From Mactromeris polynyma (lineage: Eukaryota > Mollusca > Bivalvia > Venerida > Mactridae), in the NCBI GenBank assembly GCA_032209605.1, contig JASFXZ010000016.1:6200001-6264000 (forward strand): a stretch of 64,000 nt of DNA, in the 5' to 3' direction. Below, one piece after another: positions 1 through 11,863 of the stretch. The position numbers and the translations under genes were made by a program. The notes below the pieces were generated by a model. It worked only from the letters and a program-made list of their open reading frames with translations. It was not told the DNA's origin and searched no databases. How positions within the stretch are numbered: the stretch's first letter is position 1; each line of letters opens with the position of its first letter.

Positions 1-722
1 ACATTGACTAAAACATCTCTAATAAGAACCATTGCAATGTATAACCGTTTGAAAATATATTTGCTTACCACTTTACTAACAGACAAACCATGCAAAATAG
101 CTTGATAGTTAAAAAACTGGAAGTTTTGTTTTTAATTTCATGATAAACAAACATCTTTCTTCAACACATACGGATGCATACATTATGAGTTCATTCGTTG
201 TTAATGCATGTCTGTTGGTGTTTTTACTATAGGAAATATATTTTTCATGTTTGTCTAGGTAAACTAATGAACAAAAAATGAGCATAATATTACTTTAACC
301 AACGATTGGCTATCGTTAGAAGAGGAAGTGATGTACTCAATGCTAGTCTAATGCACTCTTGTTGTTGACTGCACCCTGCACATCAAATATCAAATAGAAG
401 TTAATTAGTCTATAGCGGTAAGATTTGACATTTAAAGAAATGTCAACAACTATAATCTAGAGCATGTGTTGATACAAGACCACGAAAAGTGCACGGCCAT
501 TATTGAGGTAAAATGGATATTAGATTTTTATAACAAATAGATCAATCGTGTTTGATAATTACGAATACCAATACATAGTTCTCACATCTTTACCTCCTTT
601 GTTGTGAATTGTCGGCCATGTTGATAGGCCCTTAAAGTTTATGGGGAATATAATGTAAACGATTAATATAAGTTGTAAGAACTTGTTTCACACTCAATTT
701 AGAATAAGTAAGTTTAATGACT
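1..722. other. Non-coding stretch, no gene recognised
   Basis: A+T-rich sequence without an open frame of note on either strand and without a repeat that I recognise. It runs directly into the 41-bp minisatellite. Confidence 0.5.
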
Positions 723-730
723 GACCAAAC

Positions 731-1858
731 ATTGTTACAGACCCCTTTGAATAGTGAGCTACTTTTAAAAGAGAGAGAACATTGTTACAATCCCCTTTGA
801 ATAGTGCAATACTTTTAAAATATTGTTACAGTCCCCTTTGAATAGTGCAATACTTTTAAAATATTGTTACAGTCCCCTTTGAATAGTGCAATACTTTTAA
901 AATATTGTTACAGTCCCCTTTGAATAGTGCAACACTTTAAAATATTGTTACAGTCCCCTTTGAATAGTGCAACACTTTTAAAACATTGTTACAGTCCCCT
1001 TTGAATAGTGCAATACTTTTAAAATATTGTTACAGTCCCCTTTGAATAGTGCAACACTTTTAAAACATTGTTACAATCCCCTTTGAATAGTGCAACACTT
1101 TTAAAATATTGTTACAATCCCCTTTGAATAGTGCAATACTTTTAAAATATTGTTACAATCCCCTTTGAATAGTGCAACACTTTTAAAATATTGTTAAAAT
1201 CCCCTTTGAATAGTGCAATACTTTTAAAATATTGTTACAATTCCCTTTGAATAGTGCAATACTTTTAAAATATTGTTACAGTCCCCTTTGAATAGTGCAA
1301 CACCTTAAAACATTGTTACAGACCCTTTGAATAGTGCAACACTTTTAAAATATTGTTACAGTCCCCTTTGAATAATGCAACACTTTTAAAACATTGTTAC
1401 ATACCCCTTTGAATAGTGCAACACTTTTAAAATATTGTTACAATCCCCTTTGAATAGTGCAATACTTTTAAAATATTGTTACAGTCCCCTTTGAATAGTG
1501 CAACACCTTAAAACATTGTTACAGACCCTTTGAATAGTGCAACACTTTTAAAATATTGTTACAGTCCCCTTTGAATAATGCAACACTTTTAAAACATTGT
1601 TACAAACCCCTTTGAATAGTGCAACACTTTTTTAACATTGTTACAATCCCCTTTGAATAGTGCAACACTTTAAAAACATTGTTACATACCCCTTTGAATA
1701 GTGCAACACTTTTAAAACATTGTTACAATCCCCTTTGAATAGTGCAACACTTTTTAAACATTGTTAGAGACCTCTTTGAATAGTACAACATTTTTAAAAC
1801 ATTGTTACAGACCCCTTTGCATAGTGCAACACTTTTTTAACATAGTGCAACACTTTTA
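731..1858. repeat. Minisatellite, 41-bp unit, about 27 copies
   Basis: The unit begins attgttacagtcccctttga and continues atagtgcaacacttttaaaat. Successive attgttac starts are 41 bp apart (for example 781 and 822). The first copy carries an extra gagagaga stretch. Copies differ mainly by C/T in caacac versus caatac, by g/a after ttaca, and by small deletions in the A-run. Copies at the right end (after about 1620) are more divergent and lose the regular period, as expected at the edge of an array. The period is not a multiple of three and no coding role is apparent. Confidence 0.95.
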
Positions 1859-1860
1859 AA

Positions 1861-4800
1861 ACTATAACATAAACTGAATTCCATCCCACGCCTATTAACT
1901 GTCAGTATTGGAGGAAACTCCTTTAGACGAAATATTGGCGTCATTAGATCTACGCCTACAAGATATCAATAGTATCGAGTCATTTAGTGATAAGTTTGAT
2001 TTATTTTATTTGTATTGTCCGTGAATAAATCATCTTCAAAGACATTGATTCAAGGGAAATCGAAGTGGAATGTTTTATTAGTTTTCTGTTCTGTGTTATA
2101 ATCATAATACCACGTTTTATTTATGTCACTGTTTGAAATATTAGGATGAAATATGAAGTATGCAATGTCTGAAAAGGAAATAGGCAAAATAATGGGCTAT
2201 AAGTTCAAGGCTGGCATACCGTCAAAAGTCACAAGAATGTATCCTGACAGCTCCAATAATGTGGGGCTGTTGTAATGCTAATGTATTTTCGTTTTAAAGG
2301 TAGATAGTCTCGTTTTCTATGCTGAGTTATAATTTTGAGACAATGGCGTGTTAAAGCCTTCATACAGACATACTCTCAAACATGTCTTAAACATTTCCTC
2401 GTACATGTAACTAGAATACATTAGTCTAATGTAGGTATTTCCTATCTTAGCGGCGTAGGCCAGGGTAGAAAATACCGGTATCGGACACTTGTATTTCTGG
2501 TTTTGGTCAACATGTAAGAAAATTGACAATGCAGTGTAACAGAATAGATCTATATGAGGTATATTGCCACCAATTTTCTCATATTCGTCACTAAGGATAT
2601 TTCGTCCAAAAATGTACCTTTAATGTGTGCAGCCCTGTGGTCTTCACTTTATGTTATTTTTGGACCCTCTATTTTATTTTTGTATCGTAGGGACCTGTGT
2701 GGGGAAACACTGTATACTTAGTAAAGCTTATAAGTGTGCACATATACAAATGTCCATATCATAGTCAATATCAGTCTGATTTTATTGAAATCTACAACAA
2801 TTATGGCTTAGGTACTTGGCATGATATTCTAAAATGTAAATGTTGCAAATCCAAGTTAATGATGATCTGCATGATTATAAAGAGTATATGAGCCCTCACT
2901 AAGTGTCATAATATATTAGTGGCTGTTGTAGAATGTCCACGTTGTTTTCTAGGGAGGTAATCAACAGTATTAGTTGCCATATTGATCAGCATAATACATA
3001 ATAATTATCCTTTTTGACCGTAGATTGTAATTTCTTGCGCCTTTGGCGAGTGATATCGACAGCATCTGACAATAATCTATAAAAAACAAATATATTTAGG
3101 ATAAAACTGAATGCTACCTACCATTCATTGTAAATTATTTAAATCTATGGAAAACCCTCCTATTGAGTGTTTTTCGGACGTGGTTATCGACAAATATTAT
3201 TCCTTCACTTTGATCAAACAGTTTTCTCTCAAACGCATGATTTTAACGCCAATTATGATGTTTTGAACGTTTCATGACTCAACGAACCGCCTTATTCAAT
3301 TGATATTTTCGAACTAAGAATCGTCATCTTCATTTAGCCAATAACCAATACAGAAAATTTCATGCAAATATTCATTAAATTAAAAAGTTATTGAGATTTA
3401 AAAACTGCACACTCATAAAGTGTTTTAAGTGTATTGTGAATGTGACTATCCTGTGCGACTCCTTTCTCGATTGTATTATATTTCTGTTAATATGGTATTA
3501 AAATGCATTTGTCTTGACGTCAATAGAGAATATATAAGGTGCGCTCAATTTTTTTTGACAATAACAAATGAATGAATGGAAATGAATTCATCCTCCAATA
3601 AAACAGATTTTTGCGACTTAAAATCCAATACAACAAAATATGGTAATGGCATTGAACTGCAGTTGAACAAATTATATTTCCAAGTGAACTAAAGTATGCT
3701 TCCGTCGAACATTCATTGATAATCAGCGAGGACACTAACATTTTCTCACTAAAACATATTTCTATATATGAATACATTTTCTTTATTGTAAGTCTTTTGA
3801 ATTATATAAAGCAAACCTACCCCTCATACGAAAATAGTCTATTTTGTTTTAATTAGATCTGTCCACGTGGTTGACCAAAAATTCAATTTCCTTCGCTTCC
3901 TTTTTACTGACCTCTTAATATGTCTTTTGGGTTTGTTAATTGACAATTGACAAACTGTCTAGATGATTCGTTATGAATTTCGCATTTCAGTTACTAATTG
4001 CTGACGTTAAATTTAACGACAGGGGCTTGTTCAATCTTACACTTGACGGTAATTGAGAGAAGAGAACAATCATAATTTGAAGGTCATCATTTGAGTCAAC
4101 TGGCAAAAGAATCGCCGCATTGTTTAAAACACATTCATGTAGAAAAGGTTTTATCATAAGGTTAAATTCAACATATGGCAGAGGCGTTTGACGTCCACCA
4201 ATCCACGATTTAAGATTGTATGACTGTTTTTGTATATTCATCTTGAAATGTTACCTTCTATAAATAAAGATACTATTATTATCATTATTCTTATCATTAT
4301 TCTTATTATTCTTCTTCTTATTTTTTTATTATTATTATTACAAAGTGTGCGTTTATGGCTTCATTTTCTCAATCTTAATCAAATGTATTTTGAGTTCTTT
4401 CAGTACAAGTTTTATGGACGTGCGATCCATAACCACGTAAAATGTTTGTGACAAACATAATGGTTAAATTGAAGCTAGCTGCCAATAACATAATTTCTTC
4501 TGTTGCATCTTTTTAAAATACCTCCAGAAATCGTGTTTCGTTCTATAGAGCCAGATGCTGCTATCTCTTATTAACGTTCTATTTATACCGTATTGACATT
4601 TCTAAGAATGCTGACAGGTGAAAATCGTACTGGTAAAACAGAACATGTAAAACATAAGAAGGCGCTTGAATTTTATTAACACATCATGGTAAATTAAAAG
4701 ACGCCCATGGATATATAGTTCTGTGTACTCAACCTCACGAAGGCGGACAATGCATAAACCTGTCACAGAAATGTCAATAAAGTATTGTGTTTAATAATAA

Positions 4801-5440
4801 GTTCGATATCAAGGTGCGTCGAGAACTTAATACATAATTAAGCACAGACTGTCTTTGGTTTTTCATAGAGATGCTTGAATCTATTTTAACAGATGTTGAC
4901 AAATATTTTAGCGGTCGACAAAGAAATACAACTGTTAATGCTCTGTTTTGTTTCCATTGGTTTTACGTCGTTTTTCAACAATTTTTCAGTCATATACCAC
5001 GGCCTTCAAACACGCACTTTTCCTCGAACTTGAGAACAGCGTAGGCGAAGCGACCGAGTTTTCCGATATTAAGCGCGAGAGAAGTTTCCTTTAGTAAAAG
5101 ATGAGTGTTGTTGGAAATTGTTCTTGGTACTAAAAGCAGTAATTGTTTTTCAAATATCGGGCAATGTAGTACCTACCATTTTTAAATTCTTGTTCTTGAT
5201 GCAGAACCCAGTCTTAGTTTGTTGATAAGTTGGTGGCGCTAGAACTTTTACAACTTTAAAACAATGTTATTAATCAACTATGCAATATTGTACATTTTGA
5301 TTAACACAAAACATTCAAACATTAACTAAATAGTAATTTTCATTTCGGCACAAATTTTCAAGATGGCGATCAGAGAAATACAAAACGTCATTCTCGTATT
5401 GGCCCTGCTTTCTCAGCAAATCAAACGGCTTCAATTTCAT
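1861..5440. other. Intergenic stretch, no gene recognised
   Basis: Only short ORFs (under 90 codons) occur, with no recognisable motif. The longest, at 2697-2891 (+), 3520-3777 (-) and 3987-4241 (-), look like chance openings in A+T-rich DNA. The stretch contains one simple-sequence tract (4266-4342). Nothing else stands out. Confidence 0.45.
4266..4342. repeat. Simple-sequence tract, ATT/CTT-rich
   Basis: Runs of attatt, cttatt and cttctt trinucleotides followed by a poly-T and attattatt stretch. It is an interrupted trinucleotide microsatellite. Confidence 0.85.
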
Positions 5441-5442
5441 AT

Positions 5443-7082
5443 TGGTCCTGTTTTTGTATTGATCCTGTTTTTTGTATGGTCCTGGTTTTCGTATTGGTCC
5501 TGGTTTTCGTATGGTCCTGGTTTTCATATGGTCCTGGTTTTCGCATGGTCCTGGTTTTCGCATGGTCCTGTTTTTCGCATGGTCCTGTTTTTCGCATGGT
5601 CCTGTTTTTCGTTAGTCCTGTTTTTCGTATGGTCCTGGTTCCGTATTAGTCCTGTTTTTCATATTGCCCTGGTTTTCGCATGGTCCTGGTTTTCGTATTG
5701 TCCTGGTTTTCGTATGGTCCTGGTTTTCGTATTGGTCCTGGTTTTCGTATTGGCCTTGGTTTTCATATTGTCCTGGTTTTCGCATGGTCCTGGTTTTCGC
5801 ATGGTCATGGTTTTCGTATGGTCCTGGTTTTCATATTGTCCTGGTTTTCGTATGGTCCTGATTTTCGTATGGTCCTGGTTTTCGTATGGTCCTGAATTTC
5901 GTATGGTCCTGGTTTTCGTATGGTCCTGGTTTTCGTATGGTCCTGGTTTTCGCATGGTCCTGGTTTTCGTATTGTCCTGGTTTTCGTATTGTCCTGGTTT
6001 TCGTATGGTCCTGGTTTTCGTATGGTCCTGGTTTTCGTATGGTCCTGGTTTTCGCATGGTCCTGGTTTTCGTATTGTCCTGGTTTTCGTATGGTCCTGGT
6101 ATTCGCATGGTCCTGGTTTTCGTATTGTCCTGGTTTTCGTATTATCCTGGTTTTCGTATGGTCCTGGTTTTCGTATGGTCCTGGTTTTCGTATGGTCCTG
6201 ATTTTCGTATGGTCCTGGTTTTCGCATGGTCCTGGTTTTCGCATGGTCCTGGTTTTAGTATGGTCCTGGTTTTCGTATGGTCCTGGTTTTCGTATGGTCC
6301 TGGTTTTCGCATGGTCCTGGTTTTCATATTGTCCTGGTTTTCGTATGGTCCCGATTTTCGTATGGTCCTGGTTTTCGTATGGTCCTGATTTTCGTATGGT
6401 CCTGGTTTTCGTATGGTCCTGGTTTTCGTATGGTCCTGGTTTTCGCATGGTCCTGGTTTTCGTATGGTCCTGGTTTTCGTATTGTCCTGGTTTTCGTATG
6501 GTCCTGGTTTTCGTATGGTCCTGGTTTTCGTATGGTCCTGGTTTTCGCATGGTCCTGGTTTTCGTATTGTCCTGGTTTTCGTATGGTCCTGGTATTCGCA
6601 TGGTCCTGGTTTTCGTATTGTCCTGGTTTTCGTATTGTCCTGGTTTTCGTATGGTCCTGGTTTTCGTATGGTCCTGGTTTTCGTATGGTCCTGATTTTCG
6701 TATGGTCCTGGTTTTCGCATGGTCCTGGTTTTCGCATGGTCCTGGTTTTAGTATGGTCCTGGTTTTCGTATGGTCCTGGTTTTCGTATGGTCCTGGTTTT
6801 CGCATGGTCCTGGTTTTCGTATTGTCCTGGTTTAAGTATGGTCCTGTTTTTCATATGGTCCTGGTTTTCGTATTGGCCCTGGTTTTAATATGGTCCTGGT
6901 TTTTGTATGGTCCTGTTTTTCATATGGTCCTGGTTTTCGTATTGGCCCTGGTTTTAATATGGTCCTGGTTTTCGTATTGGCCCTGGTTTTAATATGGTCC
7001 TGGTTTTTGTATGGTCCTGTTTTTCATATGGTCCTGGTTTTTTTTTCGTATTGGTCCTGGGTTTCGTATTGGTCCTGGTTTT
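5443..7082. repeat. Minisatellite, 17-bp unit, about 95 copies
   Basis: The unit is GGTCCTGGTTTTCGTAT, with common variants cgcat, catat and attgtcc, and a longer spacer form at the right end (after about 6860: tattggccctggttttaatat). Because 17 is not a multiple of three and the unit has no stop codon in most frames on either strand, long fake ORFs (up to about 370 codons) appear in several frames at once. Their peptides are just the repeat read in three registers (FSYGPGFRMVLVFVWSW on +; RKPGPYENQDHTKT on -). Confidence 0.95.
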
Positions 7083-7099
7083 GCAATATATTAACCATG

Positions 7100-9365
7100 T
7101 TTGTCTAAATATTGGCCAATTTGGTCTAATATCTGCTGGGACAAATGAAATGTTAAATATTAAAGCCATTATTGAATAGTTGATTAATAAGTGGTTAGTA
7201 AGTCGGCTAAACAATTAGCAGATCAAATTCAACATACAATCTACTAAGTATATATTATAGCCTGACCTTTCATTCTGAATGGATATATATCAGAGATGAA
7301 CATTTAGGCATAGTGTATAGTATGCTCTTCTATTCATAAGTGTTAATGACAATTATTGGAAATAGTAAATCTGACATAATTCAGTCACAAATTGCCATAT
7401 CATTAGTACTGACCAACTGCTTTTATTACTTACACACATAACAAATAATTCCATAACGATTTCCATTGACTACTGTTAATTAAAAAAAATCTATACTTTT
7501 CCCGACATCTATTTTTTCCTTCACAATTATGTATTTTCTATTATAACTAGTTGATTGAGGCCAGTAGGCAGCTCAAGTCCGATCAGAAACTTTACAACCG
7601 GTGTAGAACATACTAGTACACTTACAGTCGGACCTCGTTCATTCGAATTCATCGGGTCCGAACTATTATTTCGAATAATACATATTTTCCTACAGCCCAT
7701 TTCAATTCGACGTGCCAAGAAGATATATCGGGACCTGATATTTATTTCGGATGATACCAAGTATTCGGATAGACGGTTGTCGAATAAACCAGGTCCGGTT
7801 GTATTTCGGAACGAGAATTTGATCCAACCAAAGAGGTGTAGAAAATACACCCGGGTGTAAACCAGCACCGGAGAACGGGACTTTAGCAACAGTGTCATTA
7901 TAATCATAATTTGTAAAATGTTCTAGTGTAATTTTCTCCGTTTGAAAATAATGAATTAGGAGAAAATTGACGTCCCTTATGAATGTAGAGTATCTCCGAT
8001 AGGTGTCGCTAGCAGGTGCTTGTGTGCGAGATTTTTATACCAGCGTTATAGGTTTTGAAAGTCATTCAGCTTTAGGCAGCCGACACATTGATTTTTAAAA
8101 GTTTATTATGAAATATTGTTTTATGCAAGCACATATAATGAGGTTTTAAACAGTCATGTCAAGAGTTATACATGTGCATGAATTATGTTGTTAACCATGT
8201 TTGAACTATGACCAAACTATTCGATCACTCCAATGCAGTCGGTTGCCCAAGTACTATTTATAAATCACAAATTAAACAGTAATTTGAAATGTATGTTATT
8301 TTGCCTTACTTATCGGAGATGGTTTAAGTGTAAGGGAACTGTCATTTCATATCAATTAGATTAGGTAGTAGATGATGACCCCGTTATAGTACTACATGTA
8401 TTTCAGTGATGCTTAGCTTCTCCGTGTTTCTTGCTATTTAACCTATCTGTTCCACCATGAACACTATATCCAAATGAACGCGAGCTGGGGAGGGGCTAAT
8501 GGCTTGATGTAATGTGTTCAGTCAAATCACCACAGAGAAAATGTACCTATAAATCGCAACCTCCGAATTGGCGGTGGTGCACTCTTTAAACTTTGTACAG
8601 CTGTATTCAAAATGGACCTGGCTGGACAAAGGGCGATAACTAAAGCGTTCAGGCAGAAAACGATTCGTTCGTTTAAGTTTCTTCTCGCACGTATGAGTAC
8701 TTTGAATTAGACCGCTTTACACAGAAAATGGATCGCTCTCCGGTCTGATTGTTTGGTCTTTGTGTTGGGTAAATCTTTCCGACGTACCTGGATGGGTTGG
8801 GCAGGTGATGTTCTACCGTGATATTGGCTACGTTCATGTCCTCAACATGTCGAGAACTTGTCCGTTGCTTGCAGAAGAACAAGTTATTATATTACTGATT
8901 GATAATTGCAGGAAAAATGGTTGCGTCAACTGGTTTGCGCATATGAATGAAATGGTTTTGATTAAAACCCGATGAAAACCAACAAACCGAGTAATCACAT
9001 TATTGATTACCTTGGCCTTTATTTGACTATATTGTTTTAACGGCTGTTGAAATACTATTTGTTTCATGAAACAATTGCCACGCAGCCATCTACAAGAATT
9101 AGGAGAAACTCATTAGTTTAAAGTATGCAATCGAGATGTGCATGAACACGAGCTCGTGGTAGGGATGAAATTGCAAATACTCTTGCATTGATCCAGGATT
9201 AAGACATGGTGCAAGAACTGATAACTATGGTAAAATTTAAGTAATGTATATGAAAAATAGATATGTCACGCCTAGTGCTCCGTAGAAACGTGTAGTTATT
9301 GACTGGTTCCCGAGTGTAATTGTGAACGTTACAACGTAGGAAACGTACGTTTTGTGTCAACGAGA
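7100..9365. other. Intergenic stretch with a possible pogo/Tigger-like MITE remnant
   Basis: No gene is recognised. At 7624-7660 the sequence cagtcggacctcgttcattc followed by gaa resembles the terminal repeats of pogo/Tigger-type elements (CAGT..ACCTCG.T..TTCGAA). A similar but degenerate, reverse-oriented string lies near 7775-7825 (accaggtccggttgtatttc), so 7620-7830 may be a decayed non-autonomous element. At 8549 a TATAAAT box precedes an ATG (8612) opening a 32-codon frame; I have no support that it is a gene. Confidence 0.3.
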
Positions 9366-9371
9366 ACCCGT

Positions 9372-9385
9372 GTTACTATGACAAC
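9372..9385. promoter_or_regulatory. X-box-like palindrome (RFX-type site)
   Basis: GTTACTATGACAAC is an imperfect palindrome matching the general RFX X-box form GTTNCCATGGNAAC. It lies about 120 bp upstream of a possible non-coding first exon of the sulfotransferase gene. A short degenerate motif can occur by chance, so this is only a candidate. Confidence 0.25.
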
Positions 9386-9419
9386 CTCCCCGGTAGCGAA
9401 CAAGAAAACACGTGCTCCT

Positions 9420-9505
9420 CTGTTATAACACTACAATATTAACACAGACGTTTTCGTTGCTGGCTGACATGTCGCTGAAGTATAGACGGTGACTACAGAA
9501 CCTTG
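9420..9505 (+). other. Possible 5' non-coding exon of the sulfotransferase gene
   Basis: The sequence ends in a good splice donor (ccttg|GTGAGT at 9505/9506). The next good acceptor downstream is tctacttcag at 11834-11843, which opens the exon holding the start codon of the sulfotransferase gene. The upstream border is unknown. This is inference from one splice signal. Confidence 0.25.
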
Positions 9506-9551
9506 GTGAGTAGTTATTTTACTGTTGTTCTCTACCCGGTAAATGTTGCGC

Positions 9552-9779
9552 ACTTATGGCAATGTCCGGTTATAGACTCACCTGCTGTAAAAATGTGCGT
9601 TTTACAGAATGAAAACGATTGATTTATTATTATTTTTCTGTCAATTCATTAAATTAAATACACTAGTAATTAAAGAATGTATATATACTCGTTTCAAAGA
9701 AACAATTATTTTCATTCCGTAAAACGCTAATTTTAACATCAGTTGGGACTATATACATGTACTGGACATTGCCATAAGT
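9552..9779. mobile_element. Fold-back (MITE-like) element
   Basis: acttatggcaatgtcc (9552-9567) is perfectly inverted at 9764-9779. Further inside, gcgttttacagaatgaaaa (near 9598) pairs with an inverted partner near 9711-9728 with one mismatch. The spacing of both pairs is consistent with one element of about 230-260 bp with long inverted ends. No coding capacity is seen, and the exact ends and target duplication are not resolved. Confidence 0.55.
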
Positions 9780-9842
9780 TATTACTGTACATTGATTGCG
9801 AAACAAGTAAGCAACTTATATCAAACACTCGATGATTGATTC

Positions 9843-10610
9843 CTGGGCGCGTATTCACAAACGTTTTAAGACTGAATCTCAGACTTAGACTTTAAAATGG
9901 TGAATGTTCATTTGTTCCTACGTTATAATTACACACTATATTTTGATAAAACATGGCTAAAGTGTAGAGTGAGTAACAAGAAATATTCAGGCAAAGATGT
10001 ATCTGTTTAAATATAATATAATGAAAACGAAATGCTTGTAAATTTATTTTTTGCAATTTTAAAGCCTTTCAGGGATTGTGATATTTGTGGATCAACCTCG
10101 TAAAGGGGGATTCCAACTCACTACCTTCGTGCATTGGTTGAATTGCATTATTTTAAGTTTTGATATACATATATTTATAAAAAATGTTGGTAATGAATAA
10201 CAGCGATTTAAAGTACACTTTCGGTCGATAATATATATATACATTTATACCATAGTGACAGAATACAAATTTTGTTACAAATGAAGCATTCGGTTGAGAG
10301 TGGTTTACTGATTAAGAGAGGGTCCACTATATAAAACTGGCACTAATATATACATACTTTATTTATTCGTACAAACATAGAAATTGTGTATGTATCCCCT
10401 GACTGAAGGACTTACATTGATGAATTCCAATAATTTGAAACCATGGTACGTTTATTGTATAAAACTTGTGAAACATACAAACTGTATACATTGTATTATA
10501 AAATGTTAATTACATACCGTTCCTGCTGTTATCGTTGTTGGTGTTGCTGCTGCAATTGTTGCTTTTTTGCTATTGTTTATCATGGTTATTTGTATCATTT
10601 TCTGTTGTTT
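9843..10610. other. Non-coding stretch with one MITE-like terminus
   Basis: gggcgcgtattcacaaacgt (near 9846) followed by tttaagactg resembles the ends of mollusc MITEs that begin 'gggcc.gtattcacaaa'. No partner end was found nearby. The ORF at 10443-10748 is cysteine-rich by chance of TGT/TGC runs and has no recognised domain. Confidence 0.3.
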
Positions 10611-10613
10611 ATT

Positions 10614-10698
10614 GTCCGTTCCATCCTCGGTACCAAGGGTATTCATAAGATACAATATACATGTTATGAATGGCCTGGGTACCGAGGATGGTCCGTTC
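10614..10698. mobile_element. Very small inverted-repeat element (69 bp) with 8-bp target duplications
   Basis: The arms catcctcggtacc (from 10622) and ggtaccgaggatg (to 10690) are perfect inverted repeats, and pairing continues inward to tattcataa / ttatgaat with a few mismatches around a 15-nt loop (10649-10663). The hairpin is flanked on both sides by the same 8 bases, gtccgttc (10614-10621 and 10691-10698). An 8-bp direct duplication around terminal inverted repeats is the signature of hAT-type insertion. A pre-miRNA-like hairpin is an alternative reading of the same fold. Confidence 0.6.
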
Positions 10699-11203
10699 AT
10701 GCATGGAAAAGTGTCTACGTAAACGCAAATAAGGGAATGGGTGAGTAATCTGTAATCGTAGGGTTAGCTTAAAATCAAGTTCAAGCTACCCCCATGGTAA
10801 ATCGGAAACCGATTTCATCCCACCCCCCGTTAATTTGAACGCGATTGTAAGATACCGGGGATGAGTAACATGAAAGGGTGTAGTCTTAAATCGCTACACT
10901 GGTTGTGTACATCGGCTAGTTTAATTTGAAGCAGCGCTCTCATTTACATTAACATCGAGTTGTCTCCGTAAGCTACATACAACCTCTTCATAACAATCAC
11001 AAAAAATTCTAATGTTTAATCAAATCAGTATTGAGAATATATATGACTGTTTGCCACGGAATAGAACTGAGTACGGTTTAATTTGTACTGCGCTCTCGAT
11101 GCTTAGCCTATGTTACAAATAATGTTTGTTAGTCGAGACAATATCTTAATGTTTTAGTCATGATAACGTTTATACACATTTTGACATTTTCTGTTTTACC
11201 ATG

Positions 11204-11700
11204 TACCGTATTCACCGTTGCAATCGTCTACGCCGCATATACTGCAACTACGCATATAATACGGCATACGGTGCTTAGTTGAATTAGCATTGCCAGAAAT
11301 CCCAAGCAAATCGCTGGCTTATTGATGAAATTGTCTCCCTTGAAAATACGCTCTCGGCGGTATCGATTTGTCAGTCCGCCTCAATTTGTGGCTATAGAAA
11401 TATAGAGTTAACAGTTTTTTAAATTATCATAAGTTTGTTGTTATTTAATTCACATAATTAATTCACATATGAGCACAAACGTCAATGCTTCCCTGTTTGA
11501 TTTAAAATTGTTACTATTGATCCTTATAACTGAAAAACAGTAATTATTTTAATAAAGATAAACATATTTTCTTACCACACTCCGTCGTTTGTTTACACAA
11601 TCTACAGGAAGTGTCGGAAAGGGAGCGTACAATACACCGTATTATGTGCGTAGTTGCCGTATACGCGTCGTGGACGGTGGCCACGGTGGTATTACTATAT
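11204..11700. mobile_element. MITE-like element with about 60-bp terminal inverted repeats
   Basis: gcaactacgcatataatacgg (about 11244-11264) matches the reverse complement of ccgtattatgtgcgtagttgc (about 11637-11657) with one mismatch. Similarity extends outward through ccgcatatac / gtatacgcg to the outer ends near 11204 and 11700. The interior (about 370 bp) has no ORF. This fits a non-autonomous DNA transposon; the exact ends and target duplication are unclear. Confidence 0.5.
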
Positions 11701-11863
11701 AAAAGGTTATTTACCCGATTCGTGATGTTAGTTTAATATGTCCGAGAAATGTGAATAACACTTACAGTAATTGGTTGTTTAAGTGTAGCTTTACTCAACT
11801 CAATTTACTTGTTAATTAACTTGCCATCTTTTATCTACTTCAGTACCGGAGTGGCAGCCTACT

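Noticed and set aside
731..1858. CRISPR-like array
   Set aside because: Units are contiguous with no unique spacers, and the genome is eukaryotic.
5363..7214. Long ORFs on both strands (up to 368 codons) in the 17-bp array
   Set aside because: All are the same non-triplet repeat read in shifting registers, with no unique domain, start context or codon signal.
8673..8975. Overlapping ORFs near a TATA-like box at 8549
   Set aside because: Short, no motif, no splice signals in register, overlapping on both strands.
10443..10748. Cysteine-rich 101-codon ORF
   Set aside because: The cysteines come from a TGT/TGC-rich run and the frame runs through the small inverted-repeat element; no domain.
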